Assembly (NCBI GenBank): GCA_033557835.1
Contig: JAWQRO010000185.1
Location: 1-50,011 of the forward strand
Length of the DNA: 50,011 nt
Source: Helochares maculicollis
Lineage: Eukaryota > Arthropoda > Insecta > Coleoptera > Hydrophilidae
Reading direction: 5' to 3'
Position 1 is the first letter of the stretch. The number at the start of each line of letters is the position of its first letter. Both the position numbers and the translations under genes were made by a program. Of this stretch, positions 22,501 to 32,300 are shown one piece after another. Under the pieces are notes generated by a model that saw only the letters and a program-made list of their open reading frames with translations, ran no database searches and was not told the origin of the DNA.

Positions 22501-25451
22501 TACCATATTTGTCGAAATTGATTTCTAGCCAATACTTTTATAAAAATTGGAGTTTCAATGGCTACATCCGATTTCTATTATTTAGTATCTTTCCGTATTT
22601 GACCTATTAAAAAAAAATAATATCTTTCTTAGGTCTGCCACATTTCCATATTTCTATTTCCAGATTTTTCACCAATTTTAAATCACTGTATATTTTGTGC
22701 TTAATATCGATTTGTTTCCGTCACCGAATATTCAAATAAATCATCCTACACAAAAAGCTAAATCACATCAAGTCTACTTTGTGTGTTTTGCATAGCAAGT
22801 CCATCTACTTTATCCTAGGAACTACTTAATAATAGGTACATTATCATGTACGGACCAATCCAGTACTTTATGATCACATCCTTCAGAATCTTAGGCTGTA
22901 TTGACAAAATTCTCTTTTTTTTAGATGAAATAATTCCTCGTCACTTTCGCTCTGTTTATCGAATTCAACAAATTCCGCATCGCTTGAAATATCCGTCAAA
23001 TTATCTGCATATACTTCACTACCATTATCGTAATCGGAAGCTATTATAAATATTTTTATAATTTTTAAAAGAATAACTATGTATAACTATGTCTATGCAC
23101 AAATCACTATTGGAAGTGTAAATGAATGCTTCAGAAAACGGCACAACACGTACGTGTTGATCATGATTTTAATTTGACAACAAAATTACCTTCTCGTTGG
23201 AAAATCTTTTATGTTATGTGTGTGTTACATACATGTTTTATTTTATTCATATTTTATAAATTATATAAAATTTTATATGAATATACACAAATAACTAAAA
23301 ATTACTGAACCACACATATGAGAGTAATATTGTTATCTAATTAAATATCGCGTAGGGATCTAATCCTACTTTCAAAATAATTTTTAAAATAATTTTTAAA
23401 AGCATTTAAATTCTCGCCAAGCTCTTGGATTGTCTATAATGGCTCCATCACTATACAGAACATATTAGCTACGAAAACTATACCAATAATTTATCTTTAA
23501 ATTTTGAATTTGTGATGATTTTCTTCATATTCTATATTCATTTAAATTGAACATTGTAGTAAATCTAAAACAAATAATAAATTTGCACAGACACTTTTAC
23601 ATGTATCTTATTTCCTTAGCAATGGAATTAAACCTTCACAATGTAAAATGCATTAAATAGTAGGAGAAAAATTAAAATTGAACATTTGAACATGTTGAGA
23701 CATTGAAATTAATGATTGAAATCTAAAAACGAATTGGAAATAAAATGTTGTATTCGCCACAAGTTACTTCATCATTTCTGTATTCTTAAAACTAAACCTA
23801 TTTAAAAATCTTTTCAAGTCGTAACTCCCGACATCCTATAAAAAAATGCCCCAAACCATCCTAAGAGCAGGCAGCTATTTTGATCCTTTATTTGGAAATC
23901 GATAAATCTGTTCGCGCTTTAAACATTACAAGGGATCTTGCAGTTCAACTCTTAAAATACCTTCTCTTATTCAATGACATTGGACTATCCAATGTAGGTT
24001 AAAAAATAATATATGCTCATTTCCGCTCCAAATATTTTCTTTTAGACATTGACGAATGCCTAAACAACAACGGAAATTGCACCTACATCTGCAAGAATAC
24101 CCCAGGCTCCTTTTACTGCAACTGTCCAGAAGGTCTGCGACTCGGTGACGACCAAAAAACTTGCAACGACATTAACGAATGCCTCCTAAGAAACGGACAC
24201 GGACCTTGCCAAGATACATGCGCTAATACGTTTGGCTCCTACGTTTGCTCTTGTGAAAAACTCAAAGGAACTACATTAGCAACGGATAAACATACATGTG
24301 AGGATGTGAACGAATGCTCCGAAGGCCAATCCGGGTGCTCTCATGGTTGCGTTAACACTTTAGGAAGAGCATTTTGCACTTGTCCGACTGGACTGACGCT
24401 TGGCAATGATTGGAAAACGTGTGATGATATCGACGAGTGTCAGGACGAAGAAATAAATAAGCAGTGTGAATTCGGCTGCATTAACACCATTGCTTCTTAT
24501 AAATGTTTGGAAGAAACTTCGTTGCAAAGTGATCAAACCGAACCACCAACGACCACTGAAATTATTCCAGAATACGTGGTGTGTCCCCCACTGTATCCTC
24601 CGGAAACCGGATACCTCAAATGTATGAGAGAGAGACAGCTTGGAATTCCCATAAAAACTCGCCGTGGAAGAATCCGCATAACAAATCGCCCAGGGACAAT
24701 CTGCAATCTGGTCTGTCCAATCGGGACTAAGCCTATAGGAAAGTACAACGTAACTTGCGGAAACGACGGCCATTGGAAAGGCTCCAAAGACGGATTATGT
24801 TCCGGTAAGCCAAAAATAATTTTAAATGACAGAATTCAAAATTAATATGTGCAGCGATTTGTTAACCATTCACTTCTAATGTAAATTTCCTTGAGATATA
24901 CCATCAAAAAATGATTGGAATGTTAAAACAACCAATTATGACAGCTGGCCTCATCCATATATTTATTACAGATGTCTTAAATTGGGTGTCAAGTAATTTA
25001 TAAATAAAGTGGTAATTAATATCTGATCTTTTTGATTAAACGGAGATCAATTCTCGATGCCGAAGCCGGTCCTCGCGCCGGTGCCGCCATCCCATCACGG
25101 CCGGTTTCTTTTCACTCTGAAAGAGTAATCGCTCTTAAAGCATCTTCATTTTTATTTATATTTTCAGAGTTCGTTAAGCCTTGGATCAAATGTCCGCCGT
25201 CGCAAATTCATCACATAAAGGAAAATGAAAAATATGTAAGTGTAAAGTTTCCACAGCCGAAGACAAATGTTGAATGGAATTACGTGAAAGCTTTCCCGAG
25301 CTGGGCGAAGGAGCTTACGAAGGCTTTACCTGTTGGAACGTATTGGATCAAATTTACTGCTGTTGATCCTGCGTCCCATTTTTCCCAAAAGTGTTCATTT
25401 AGCATTAGTATAAACGAACCAATGGAATATAAGCCTTTCAATCCTCTATAA
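10470..25451 (+). CDS. Secreted EGF-Sushi-HYR protein with a basic N-terminal region (five exons, 747 residues)
   Basis: Exons 10470-10521, 17744-18223, 18589-19257, 24046-24804 and 25168-25451 join in one open frame through GT..AG introns, all in phase 1. The product is an extracellular multidomain protein: signal peptide (about 1-17), very basic region (18-177), Thr/Ser-rich linker (178 to about 360), EGF 1 (about 364-400), calcium-binding-type EGFs with D-I/V-D/N-E-C starts at 401, 442, 487 and 528 (the last one incomplete), a Sushi-like four-cysteine module (about 560-653), and a single HYR module (654-747) ending at a stop next to a poly(A) signal. Domain order and HYR sequence match the neighbouring minus-strand gene, so the two are inverted paralogues. 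Drosophila frac, a fibrillin-like guidance protein, is a possible relative; this is from memory and untested. Extra exons in the long introns cannot be excluded. Confidence 0.85.
10522..13359. other. Intron 1 of the plus-strand EGF gene, left part
   Basis: AT-rich sequence with no recognised exon or element. An ORF at 11282-11485 has no family resemblance. Short exons could still hide here. Confidence 0.45.
13360..15360 (+). mobile_element. RTE-like non-LTR retrotransposon relic
   Basis: Decayed pieces of one polyprotein occur in the correct order on the plus strand. First comes an endonuclease domain, with ELREVRKNHETLKELKSNH near 13395, then a GDFNVKIG-type segment with stops, NEIDYI near 13800 and the terminal SDHR near 13870. 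Next is the start of a reverse transcriptase (EEVAELKKIL, NGRTAENDGIRTKLLK near 14600-14700). Last is the C-terminal region (NGKTEKV, YGCETS, SMLGIRSRDRK near 14905-15210). The RT core with its YADD-type motif is missing, deleted at about 14805. Many stops and frameshifts show it is old. A solo LTR splits it at 14271-14577. It lies within intron 1 of the EGF gene in sense orientation. Confidence 0.8.
14271..14577. mobile_element. Solo LTR inserted in the RTE-like relic
   Basis: A 307-base block starts TGTATTATCCGG and ends GACGCAACA, the canonical TG..CA boundaries. It is flanked on both sides by ATATT (14266-14270 and 14578-14582), a perfect 5-base target duplication. No internal coding region remains, so it is the product of LTR-LTR recombination. 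The family (copia, BEL or gypsy type) cannot be named from the LTR alone. Confidence 0.8.
15361..17743. other. Intron 1 of the plus-strand EGF gene, right part
   Basis: AT-rich with short TA-rich runs (for example near 16270). No exon, transposase or RNA gene was recognised. It ends in the pyrimidine tract and CAG acceptor of exon 2 at 17743. Confidence 0.45.
17744..18223 (+). CDS. Exon 2: highly basic region
   Basis: The acceptor TTTTTTTTCCAACAG and donor G|GTAAAT enclose 480 bases, phase 1 to phase 1, open in the gene frame (residues 18-177). The second half is packed with lysine and arginine, including QRKRRRRKGRKKR near 17940-17975 and a Lys/Arg/Asn-rich run at 18100-18220. These contain RXXR furin-type sites and could bind polyanions. 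There is no cysteine and no known domain. The frame was chosen because it alone joins both neighbouring exons without a stop. Confidence 0.8.
18224..18588. other. Intron 2 of the plus-strand EGF gene
   Basis: A 365-base intron with GTAAAT donor and TTTTACAG acceptor. Nothing else was recognised in it. Confidence 0.75.
18589..19257 (+). CDS. Exon 3: Thr/Ser-rich linker and first EGF
   Basis: 669 bases, phase 1 to 1, residues 178-400. The first part is rich in threonine and serine with tandem TT and TTT runs, possibly O-glycosylated. The last 37 residues form an EGF module with six cysteines (CSVNKNGCEHIC, then CSCRDGFYL, then C). The donor is G|GTGAGT. No ATG begins it; it is an internal exon. 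Confidence 0.85.
19258..21834. other. Intron 3 of the plus-strand EGF gene, left part
   Basis: AT-rich. Loosely similar segments around 19848, 20165 and 20336 (TTTTATTG followed by CATG or CAATG) suggest old degenerate tandem repetition. No exon was recognised. Confidence 0.4.
21835..22175 (+). mobile_element. IS630/Tc1-mariner-superfamily transposase relic, copy 2
   Basis: Plus-strand fragments of the same transposase type as at 4325-4795: FSDEASFMLNGVV near 21868 and the terminal CLDSNGRHFERLL near 22130-22165, with decayed sequence between (PKKF-like and VWA-like pieces). The middle with the last catalytic acid is lost. It lies in intron 3 in sense orientation. Confidence 0.65.
22240..23045 (-). 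mobile_element. piggyBac-like transposase relic
   Basis: Minus-strand fragments run in piggyBac order. First is an acidic N-terminal piece with ISSDAEFVEF and SESDEEL near 23000-22925. Then comes DDLFEYSVTETNRY near 22750-22710, then VLARNQFRQI near 22540-22515, RLQKVHSIIDYFF near 22460-22420, and a weak match to the first catalytic region near 22390-22350. Stops interrupt all of it. Terminal repeats and TTAA duplications were not identified. Confidence 0.7.
23050..24045. other. Intron 3 of the plus-strand EGF gene, right part
   Basis: AT-rich, no exon recognised. It contains a perfect 16-base palindrome at 23144-23159 and ends in the CTTTTAG acceptor of exon 4. Confidence 0.45.
24046..24804 (+). 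CDS. Exon 4: calcium-binding EGFs and Sushi-like module
   Basis: 759 bases, phase 1 to 1, residues 401-653. Three complete EGFs start DIDEC, DINEC and DVNEC and carry the aspartate/asparagine and aromatic positions of calcium-binding EGF. A fourth (DIDECQDEE) stops after its fourth cysteine and runs into a Thr/Pro linker. Then comes a Sushi-like module (CPP, GYLKC, GTICNLVC, VTCGNDGHW, C). That module resembles the first Sushi at the end of the long EGF exon of the minus-strand gene. Confidence 0.92.
24805..25167. other. Intron 4 of the plus-strand EGF gene, with a GC-rich patch
   Basis: A 363-base intron. The segment around 25055-25110 is unusually GC-rich (CCGGTCCTCGCGCCGG, then CACGGCCGG), while the rest is AT-rich. 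The HYR reading frame happens to stay open through the last 140 bases of the intron. Confidence 0.7.
25168..25451 (+). CDS. Exon 5: single HYR module and stop
   Basis: 284 bases including the stop; residues 654-747. The motifs PKTNVEW, PSWAKELTKALPVG and SFSISIN align with PQTNVDW, PSWGMDLTKRLPVG and HLTISIK in the penultimate large exon of the minus-strand gene. The protein ends soon after this module (KPFNPL), whereas the paralogue continues into a second HYR and two more exons. Confidence 0.92.
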
Positions 25452-25456
25452 ATAAA
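25451..25456 (+). promoter_or_regulatory. Poly(A) signal overlapping the stop codon
   Basis: AATAAA shares its first base with the last base of TAA. Further AATAAA hexamers at 25754-25759 and 25775-25780 could serve instead, giving a 3' UTR of about 300 bases or more. Confidence 0.4.
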
Positions 25457-26201
25457 CTAATAATTATAAATACCAACAGCGTAGTTTTAATACCTATTGA
25501 ATACAATCCAACTCAAATTCCGAAACAACCGCACAGCGACAGGATGTCGAATTTAGTTCGTTTCATAAAAGTAAACAAGTTTATGTATCTACTCCACACC
25601 AGGACTTTAATCAATATTTAATTTTGAAATTTTCGCCAAAGTACCTCAGCTCAAGCAATTTTTTCTACGTAATTATTTCGTAATTGCCGATTCGTTGTGA
25701 AACTAGAGCGAAGAAGATTAAATTAAGTCTAAAGCAGGAACTATAATAACGACAATAAAGAGGGAACTGGGAGAAATAAAACAAAGACTAAAATTAATAA
25801 GGCAATTGTTTAAGGGGGTACAACAAGGACATACGCATTTTCTATGTAAATTTTATTAATATTAAAAGTCTTCTTATTTTACATTATGTTTATAATTTCT
25901 AATTTAAAATATATAGGACTCGCATTATACATTTTAGTGCCATCTGTTTTCACTTCGCTAACCTTGTACTTCATTTCCTTTTAAGTTAAGAAAAAACTTT
26001 TACAAAATGAAAAGATGAACCGTTGCTTTTTAAACGCATACACTTAATGGTCTTGAAAAACTGATTCGCAACTTTTACAAACAAAAGGTAATTGTTGTGA
26101 AATAATTATTAACGATATGAAAAGTAAATTAACAAAATTAAAATCTAAATAAGCCTGAGAAATATGGCAGTTAAAAATAGGTAGGTTTATTTAATGGTAA
26201 C
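25452..26201. other. Spacer between the convergent paralogues
   Basis: About 750 AT-rich bases holding the 3' ends of both genes. No third gene or transposon fragment was recognised. Confidence 0.6.
26187..26192 (-). promoter_or_regulatory. Possible poly(A) signal of the long EGF gene
   Basis: Minus-strand AATAAA about ten bases after the stop codon. Another lies near 25852-25857. Choice between them is not possible from sequence. Confidence 0.35.
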
Positions 26202-26363
26202 TTAACAACAGTCGCTGTCCCATGAAAATGGCTTATGGCGTAACCTAAAATTGTTAATCCTATTGCTCTCCACGTTCGGGTTTTGGAATCTATACCTATG
26301 ATTGTGAGTGGGGATTCTCACTCTTATGTGCCTCCAGTAGCACCCTTCTTGCGGGATTGTATT
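26202..26363 (-). CDS. Last exon: basic C-terminal tail ending Cys-Cys
   Basis: 162 bases including the stop, entered in phase 0 after the acceptor TTCCCAG. Its 53 codons include GCYWRHIRVR and end SWDSDCC. The clean splice junction and open frame support it. The tail is arginine- and asparagine-rich and has no counterpart in the plus-strand paralogue. It lies below the size that ORF searches usually report. Confidence 0.75.
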   Translation of the reverse strand, partial: NTIPQEGCYWRHIRVRIPTHNHRYRFQNPNVESNRINNFRLRHKPFSWDSDCC

Positions 26364-29300
26364 CTGGGAATTTCAATATAATCTTGGTTTAGTCACGAGA
26401 ATTTTCTAACGTAAAAAATTAGATACTTACATCATATTGATCCGGATTGTCAGAAGTATACTGAACCCCATGTGGGCAAACTAGGGCGGCCCTGTACTTT
26501 CCAGACCTGTGCGAAATGTTATTAGCATCTAAAAAACCACAGAAAATTTTTATTTGAAAAACATTTATTCAGCAAATTGGTTCCTTTGACCAAGTACAAG
26601 TCAATTTTAGGATTGCAAACAGGAGTGTGAGGCTACTCTTAAATATTAAACCACTATTTACTTATTTTAATGAGATCTCTGCTTGTTTGAAAGGGAAATG
26701 TAATTTTCGTGTGCACAGGAAAGGGCTTTAGAATTATGAAAATTATCGAAAAGCAGCGTCGCAAGCAGATTTTCAACGTTTACCTTTTATGTTAATAGCA
26801 AAATTGCAGTAGGCCCTGTTTCCGGCTTCGTCGCTCGCTATGTAATGGACGTTGTGGACTCCCGCCATCAGGCGACTGCCCGGAGCTCTTGATTTATAAA
26901 CGTGGGCAATACCGACATTATCGGTGAAATGAGGCTCTCTCCAATAAACCACGTGACCTACTTCGCCCCTCTGCAGTGTTACTTCCAAATTGTCTGGACA
27001 ATCATGGACGCTTGGATTTTCCTCGTCTTTGATGGAGATGGTAAGGTGACAGCTCGCAGAATTGTTGGTGGCGGGACTTTGGGCTGTGTAAGTTACGTCT
27101 GTTCGACCTACGGGCAGACGCTTCGTCAAATCCATCCCCCAAGACGGATCCGAAGAAACATAGCGTCTCCAATCTACGTTGGTTTGGGGACGCGGTATTT
27201 GGATGAACATTTCTTTTTGGCCTGGCGGAAGGGAGAAGGCCATTTGACCTCCTCCTGGGCATCTGATGAAAGCGTCTGGAATATCTACAATGCCCATTTT
27301 TACGTTTTAATGGTACAAAAAAAATAAGGACTTTTTGTTTAATGTGGAAACATTTAGTGTAGTCGTTTGTATTTTTTAATTAATTGCATTAAGTGACAAA
27401 ATGTCTGTCACATGAAGTAAAAGCGGCAGTTTTAAGTCAAGATAAGTATCTAAAAACTGGATAACCTAAATGAAAAATTTTTTATCCCCCTTTAAATTAC
27501 AATTCGAAGGCGAAAAATGTTCAGTGACCGTCATGTGTTTAAAATTAGGGATAATAATTATTATTTCTTTATTGCGCTCTTAAAACGTCTTTAATTGCGG
27601 AGCTTATGTTATTAGCTGATAGCATTTATATTTGTTTCTATCTTTTCGTTGCATAGAAATACACACAATTATGTTAGGCTTTGAGTAATTTTAATTTTAA
27701 ATTGCTGCATTAAGCAGCAAAACCGTTATACATCGAAATAATCACCCCCGTAATACCTAGTAAACCTGCCAGCAATATTAATAGTACCTCGTGGAGTAAC
27801 GTAGGAGTACATCGCTATAAGTGGTATATCTAAATTTGTCACATCATCTAGAAGTCAAATGTTTTCAAGTAATAATCCAACAAAATAAATTACATGCATA
27901 CAATTTTCTGGTATTTATGTGAAATTGTTAATTAATGTTCCTTTAAAGTAAGTGCATTTCACACAAGTTCAGCAATGATTTATGAAGAGATCAAACATTC
28001 TCAAAAGTTTTCATTGCAGTGTAGTACTTAAGCACTCCATAATTAATCAGTTTTCTTGGAAATCTCCGTATTCATATAGAAGTAAATCCATAAAATAAGT
28101 ATCAAAAAAAATGATATCCTAAATGAAACGTTTTTGACGCACACAATCAACTTACTTGATTTTTCATTATGAGGAAGTATGATCGAAAAATGACCAATTG
28201 TCATTTATTTTTCGTTTGGAGTAATACTTAATATCTGCACTTTTCTCTCTTAATTTATCGTTCATTAGGAGATACCATGTGTATGTGTTTCTCTCATTTG
28301 GTTGCATATAAATAATATATAAGTACTAATATACATTTTATCCTGACTATATACTATTGGGTTACAACTACTCAACAGTTGAAACAGTTGAGTTAAGCCA
28401 CAACAACGTAAAACTTTTAAATAATTATCCGCTTAATACTTAGTAAATATGTTACTAGTATGAGTGAGTAGTACTAAAGTTACGATGCAGGTGATATATT
28501 CTATGAATGATACAACTCCTATATTTCTTTTAACTCGTAATCCAACGAAAAATTTAGGCTATTCGCTAAGTATTAGTAAACAATACAAACATCTATGCTG
28601 AAAAAAGAATTTTATTCCGCCTTCACTGAAATATTACATAAATAAAATGTTTCGAAATTTACACGAAAGTTTTACTAAATTTTACGTCCTATAAGACAAG
28701 TACATTTCATATAGGTAAATAAGTTCTGCAATAATTTATGAGGAAATCGACCGTTCTCAAAAGATTCCGTTGCATAAATTAAATAACCGTACATAAAGAC
28801 TCCATAATTTATCAGTTTCTTTCGAAATCTTGGATATAAATAAATTTATAAAATAAAAAATTTATTTCAGAAAGTGCCTAAGAAGAGCAGAAAAACTTTA
28901 ATGGGGAACAAGATGGCTGTAAGTTAAAATACGTAACGATGCAAAACGAGATGTTAGTATAACCAACAAACACTCAACCACAAATATGTCAAAGTGCCGT
29001 TGATTTGAATTGATGAGATGTATCTACCCTTTGTTATTGTTTTGTTGAAATTTCAATTGTAAATGAATTGGAAATAAATGTTCAATTTGAATTTATATCT
29101 ACTTTTAGGCTGCAAATATTGGCTTTTTACCTTGAATACAAGCAGCTCTGATTTGCGCTGGGCTAGCATTGGGTATCCACTCCGCCTCTTCGCTGCATGT
29201 GAAGTATTCTAATCCTCTTGCTGGCTTAAAACCTTTTTTGCAATGCATCGTGCACTGTTCGCCTGTGAAAATATGGCCACTGACGCAGGAGCTTGGAAGG

Positions 29301-32300
29301 ATTCGCCCATTTTCAACATGTCCCAATTGGGGACAAGCCACAGCTGAAAAAGAACTTGCAATTATTCACCTATATTCAATTAAACTTGATAAATAATCGG
29401 TTATCAAACGACTAAGATATTTGTTTACCCTCTTAAATACATCTGCTAAGACAAAATTTATTAAATCTGGATTTTGTAATTAAATTGCAAAAATTATAAA
29501 CTATAGATAAGCCAGAAAAGCTTATAAAGTTAACGTCAATTTGTTATTTCACATTTTTAATAAATGTTTATTGGCTATTTAATAAATCCAATACAGAATA
29601 ATATTTTAGAGCAATTCTACCTATTAACAATATTTTCTTAATCGTAAAAGCAAATATATCGAATTATGCAGTTTTAGCTTTCCATAATATCCTGCAATTT
29701 CTTTATATCTTTAAGGCTTAGTGTCAAAATGTAGCCGACATAAAATCAAAAAAAAACTCGATTTTAACAATGTAAAGAATGTTAATAAGTTTATTGTAAT
29801 AATCAGTATTTTCGCGTTTATATTCTATCTTTAATGATAATAATCGATAAATTTCTTTAGTAGTAGTGTAAAAGTTCATTCTTTCGCATATTTTAAATAC
29901 CTCAAGTTTATTTCAGAAACGCGCTACATAAAAAAACATAATTTGCACTACAACTCTGTCGCAACTTTTAATTAAATAATTTTGCTTCGCATTAACGTTG
30001 GAAATTTATCAAAGTAATACAAACATAACAAAATACTTGTAAAAATTTAAAATCACACTTCACAGACTGCAAAGTTAGGTTTATTTATAAACATTTCTCC
30101 TACACATGTTTAATGTAACTTACATATTAAATTACCATAAAGTCTCGTACTTTAATTAGCGTGAAACTGGTCGCTCGGTGAACATTTTTTAACGACTTAT
30201 CTAACTGCCAAGGTAAAAGAAACGAACTATTTGGAAAAAATATACATTTTAATAAAGTTTAAATCACTTCGTAATAATATACCTTTATCATTTATAATAA
30301 ACTAAATGAAATTTTCTTAAACTAATTAGGATGTGTATACATAAAGCAAATCTAGCTTTAAGATATCTGACCGTAGCTTATACGACATAATATATTACTT
30401 TAACATGTCAAAAAAATCGGAAAGTGTTGAAGTATAACCGCTTAAAATGTTAATTAATTTAAATAATTATAAATCAGACTAACAAGACTTGGAAAACAAA
30501 CGCTAGAAACATTAAGAATCTTAATTTACAATGTCTCCATAACTTAAAATATTTGAAATTTAGTAAAATGTTCACCTCATATTTTAGAGTGTAATTTTTA
30601 ATGGTGATGGAATGTATTAATTGTTTTGATCGATCTTTACGTCAGAGGGTTTATATATTCATATGGCAACCAGAAACATTTATTTGCACTTTAGCGGGTA
30701 GCAGTGGCGATACATTTATTTATTATTTGATAACAATATTGAAATGAAACAAAAAAATATTGTTTTTCATGTAAAAATTTCGTATTGATCATTGTTTATC
30801 GTAATCGACACTACACTTGGTCTGTATAACTTTTAAACATTTCTTAGACTATTAAAGTTCAACCCGAAAATCAAAATGATAACTTTCTGCAATTTAAAAT
30901 ATCTATAATTTCATACAGAATGAGTGTAATTTAAGATCTAATAATATAACAATAACTAAAACACTTACGCATACAATATGATTCCGCCTGGTCCCAATTT
31001 CCCGAAGAGTTGCAAGTCCTTAAGTCGCTTCCTATCAAACTATAGCCTTTCTTACACCATATCCTACAACTGGTCCCAGTTCGCATGTAATTTCCAACAC
31101 CATAATTCGCATTACAATTGATAAATCCATGAAGTGGAGCCTTCAACGCAGCGCATTCGCTAAATGTGGATTGCTTGCAACCTTTTCGATCTGGCTGTAG
31201 AATGTAGCCTTCCCGGCATCCACACCTATGAGTTCCGATGAAATTTCGGCAGTAATGGTCACATCCGCCGTTATTTAAAAGACATTCGTTTAAGTCAACA
31301 CAGGTTTTGTTTGTGTAATCCAATTGGTATCCTTGAGGGCAGAGACATTGGTAGCTTCCGGGTAAGTTCTTGCAGCCATGGGAACAACCACCGCGATTTT
31401 CAGCGCACTCGTTGATTTCTTTACACACTTTATTATTAGGACGCATGATGTACCCCGAAGGACATGAGCACGAAACACGACCTTCTTTAGATTCACATAT
31501 GTGGGAGCACCCGCCATTATTTTTGTCACATGATTCAGTTTCCAAGCAAAGTTTTCCATACGGTTTGTATCCTGCGGGACAAGCGCATTTAACTCTCCCA
31601 CGCACATAGAAACATTTGTGAGAGCAACCTCCATTATTAAACAAACAAGGATTTATCCTAAAACATGTTTTATTGATAAGTTCATAGCGATCAGGGCATT
31701 TACAAACTGCCTGTCCATTGTCATTAATACATTCATGAGAGCATCCACCATTATTTTGAAAACATGGATCAGCTTGATGGCACTTTTTTCCATGGAGTTC
31801 GTAGCCATGAGGACAATCACAGACCGCCTTATTTTCAACAACCTTACATTCGTGCGAGCATCCTCCATTATTAATGTAACATGGATTAATTTTTACACAA
31901 GTCGTATTTTTGGTTAATTCATATCCATCAGGACATTCGCATTTTGGCATTCCTCGATCATTAATGCAGATATGAGAACATCCTCCATTATTCACGGTAC
32001 AAGGGCCGATTTTAACACAATTCTTTTCACCGCGCAATTCGAACGTCGGTAGGCAAGAACATTTTGCTGTACCATTCACATTAGTGCATATATGAGCACA
32101 TCTACCATTCTTGATTAAGCACGGATCTTCTTCACAATTTTTGCCAACCAGCCGCATATACTTCGGACATGAACAAAACATAGCGCCATAAGCATTAACA
32201 TGGCATTCATGAGAGCAGCCTCCATTATCGTCAGCGCAAGGGTTGCGCCTTAAGCACGTTTTCCCTTTTAAGTAAAAATCTTTAGGACAGTCACAGTGTA

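Noticed and set aside
22846..23049. 67-codon plus-strand ORF
   Set aside because: It is antisense to the acidic N-terminal segment of the piggyBac relic.
25032..25167. Upstream extension of the HYR ORF to an ATG at 25032 as an independent gene start
   Set aside because: The acceptor at 25167, the matching phase with exon 4, and the homology with the paralogue all place the exon start at 25168. The extension shows no signal peptide or domain.
31290..31917. ORFs in other frames within the EGF array
   Set aside because: They are shadows of the long EGF exon, kept open by its repetitive codons.
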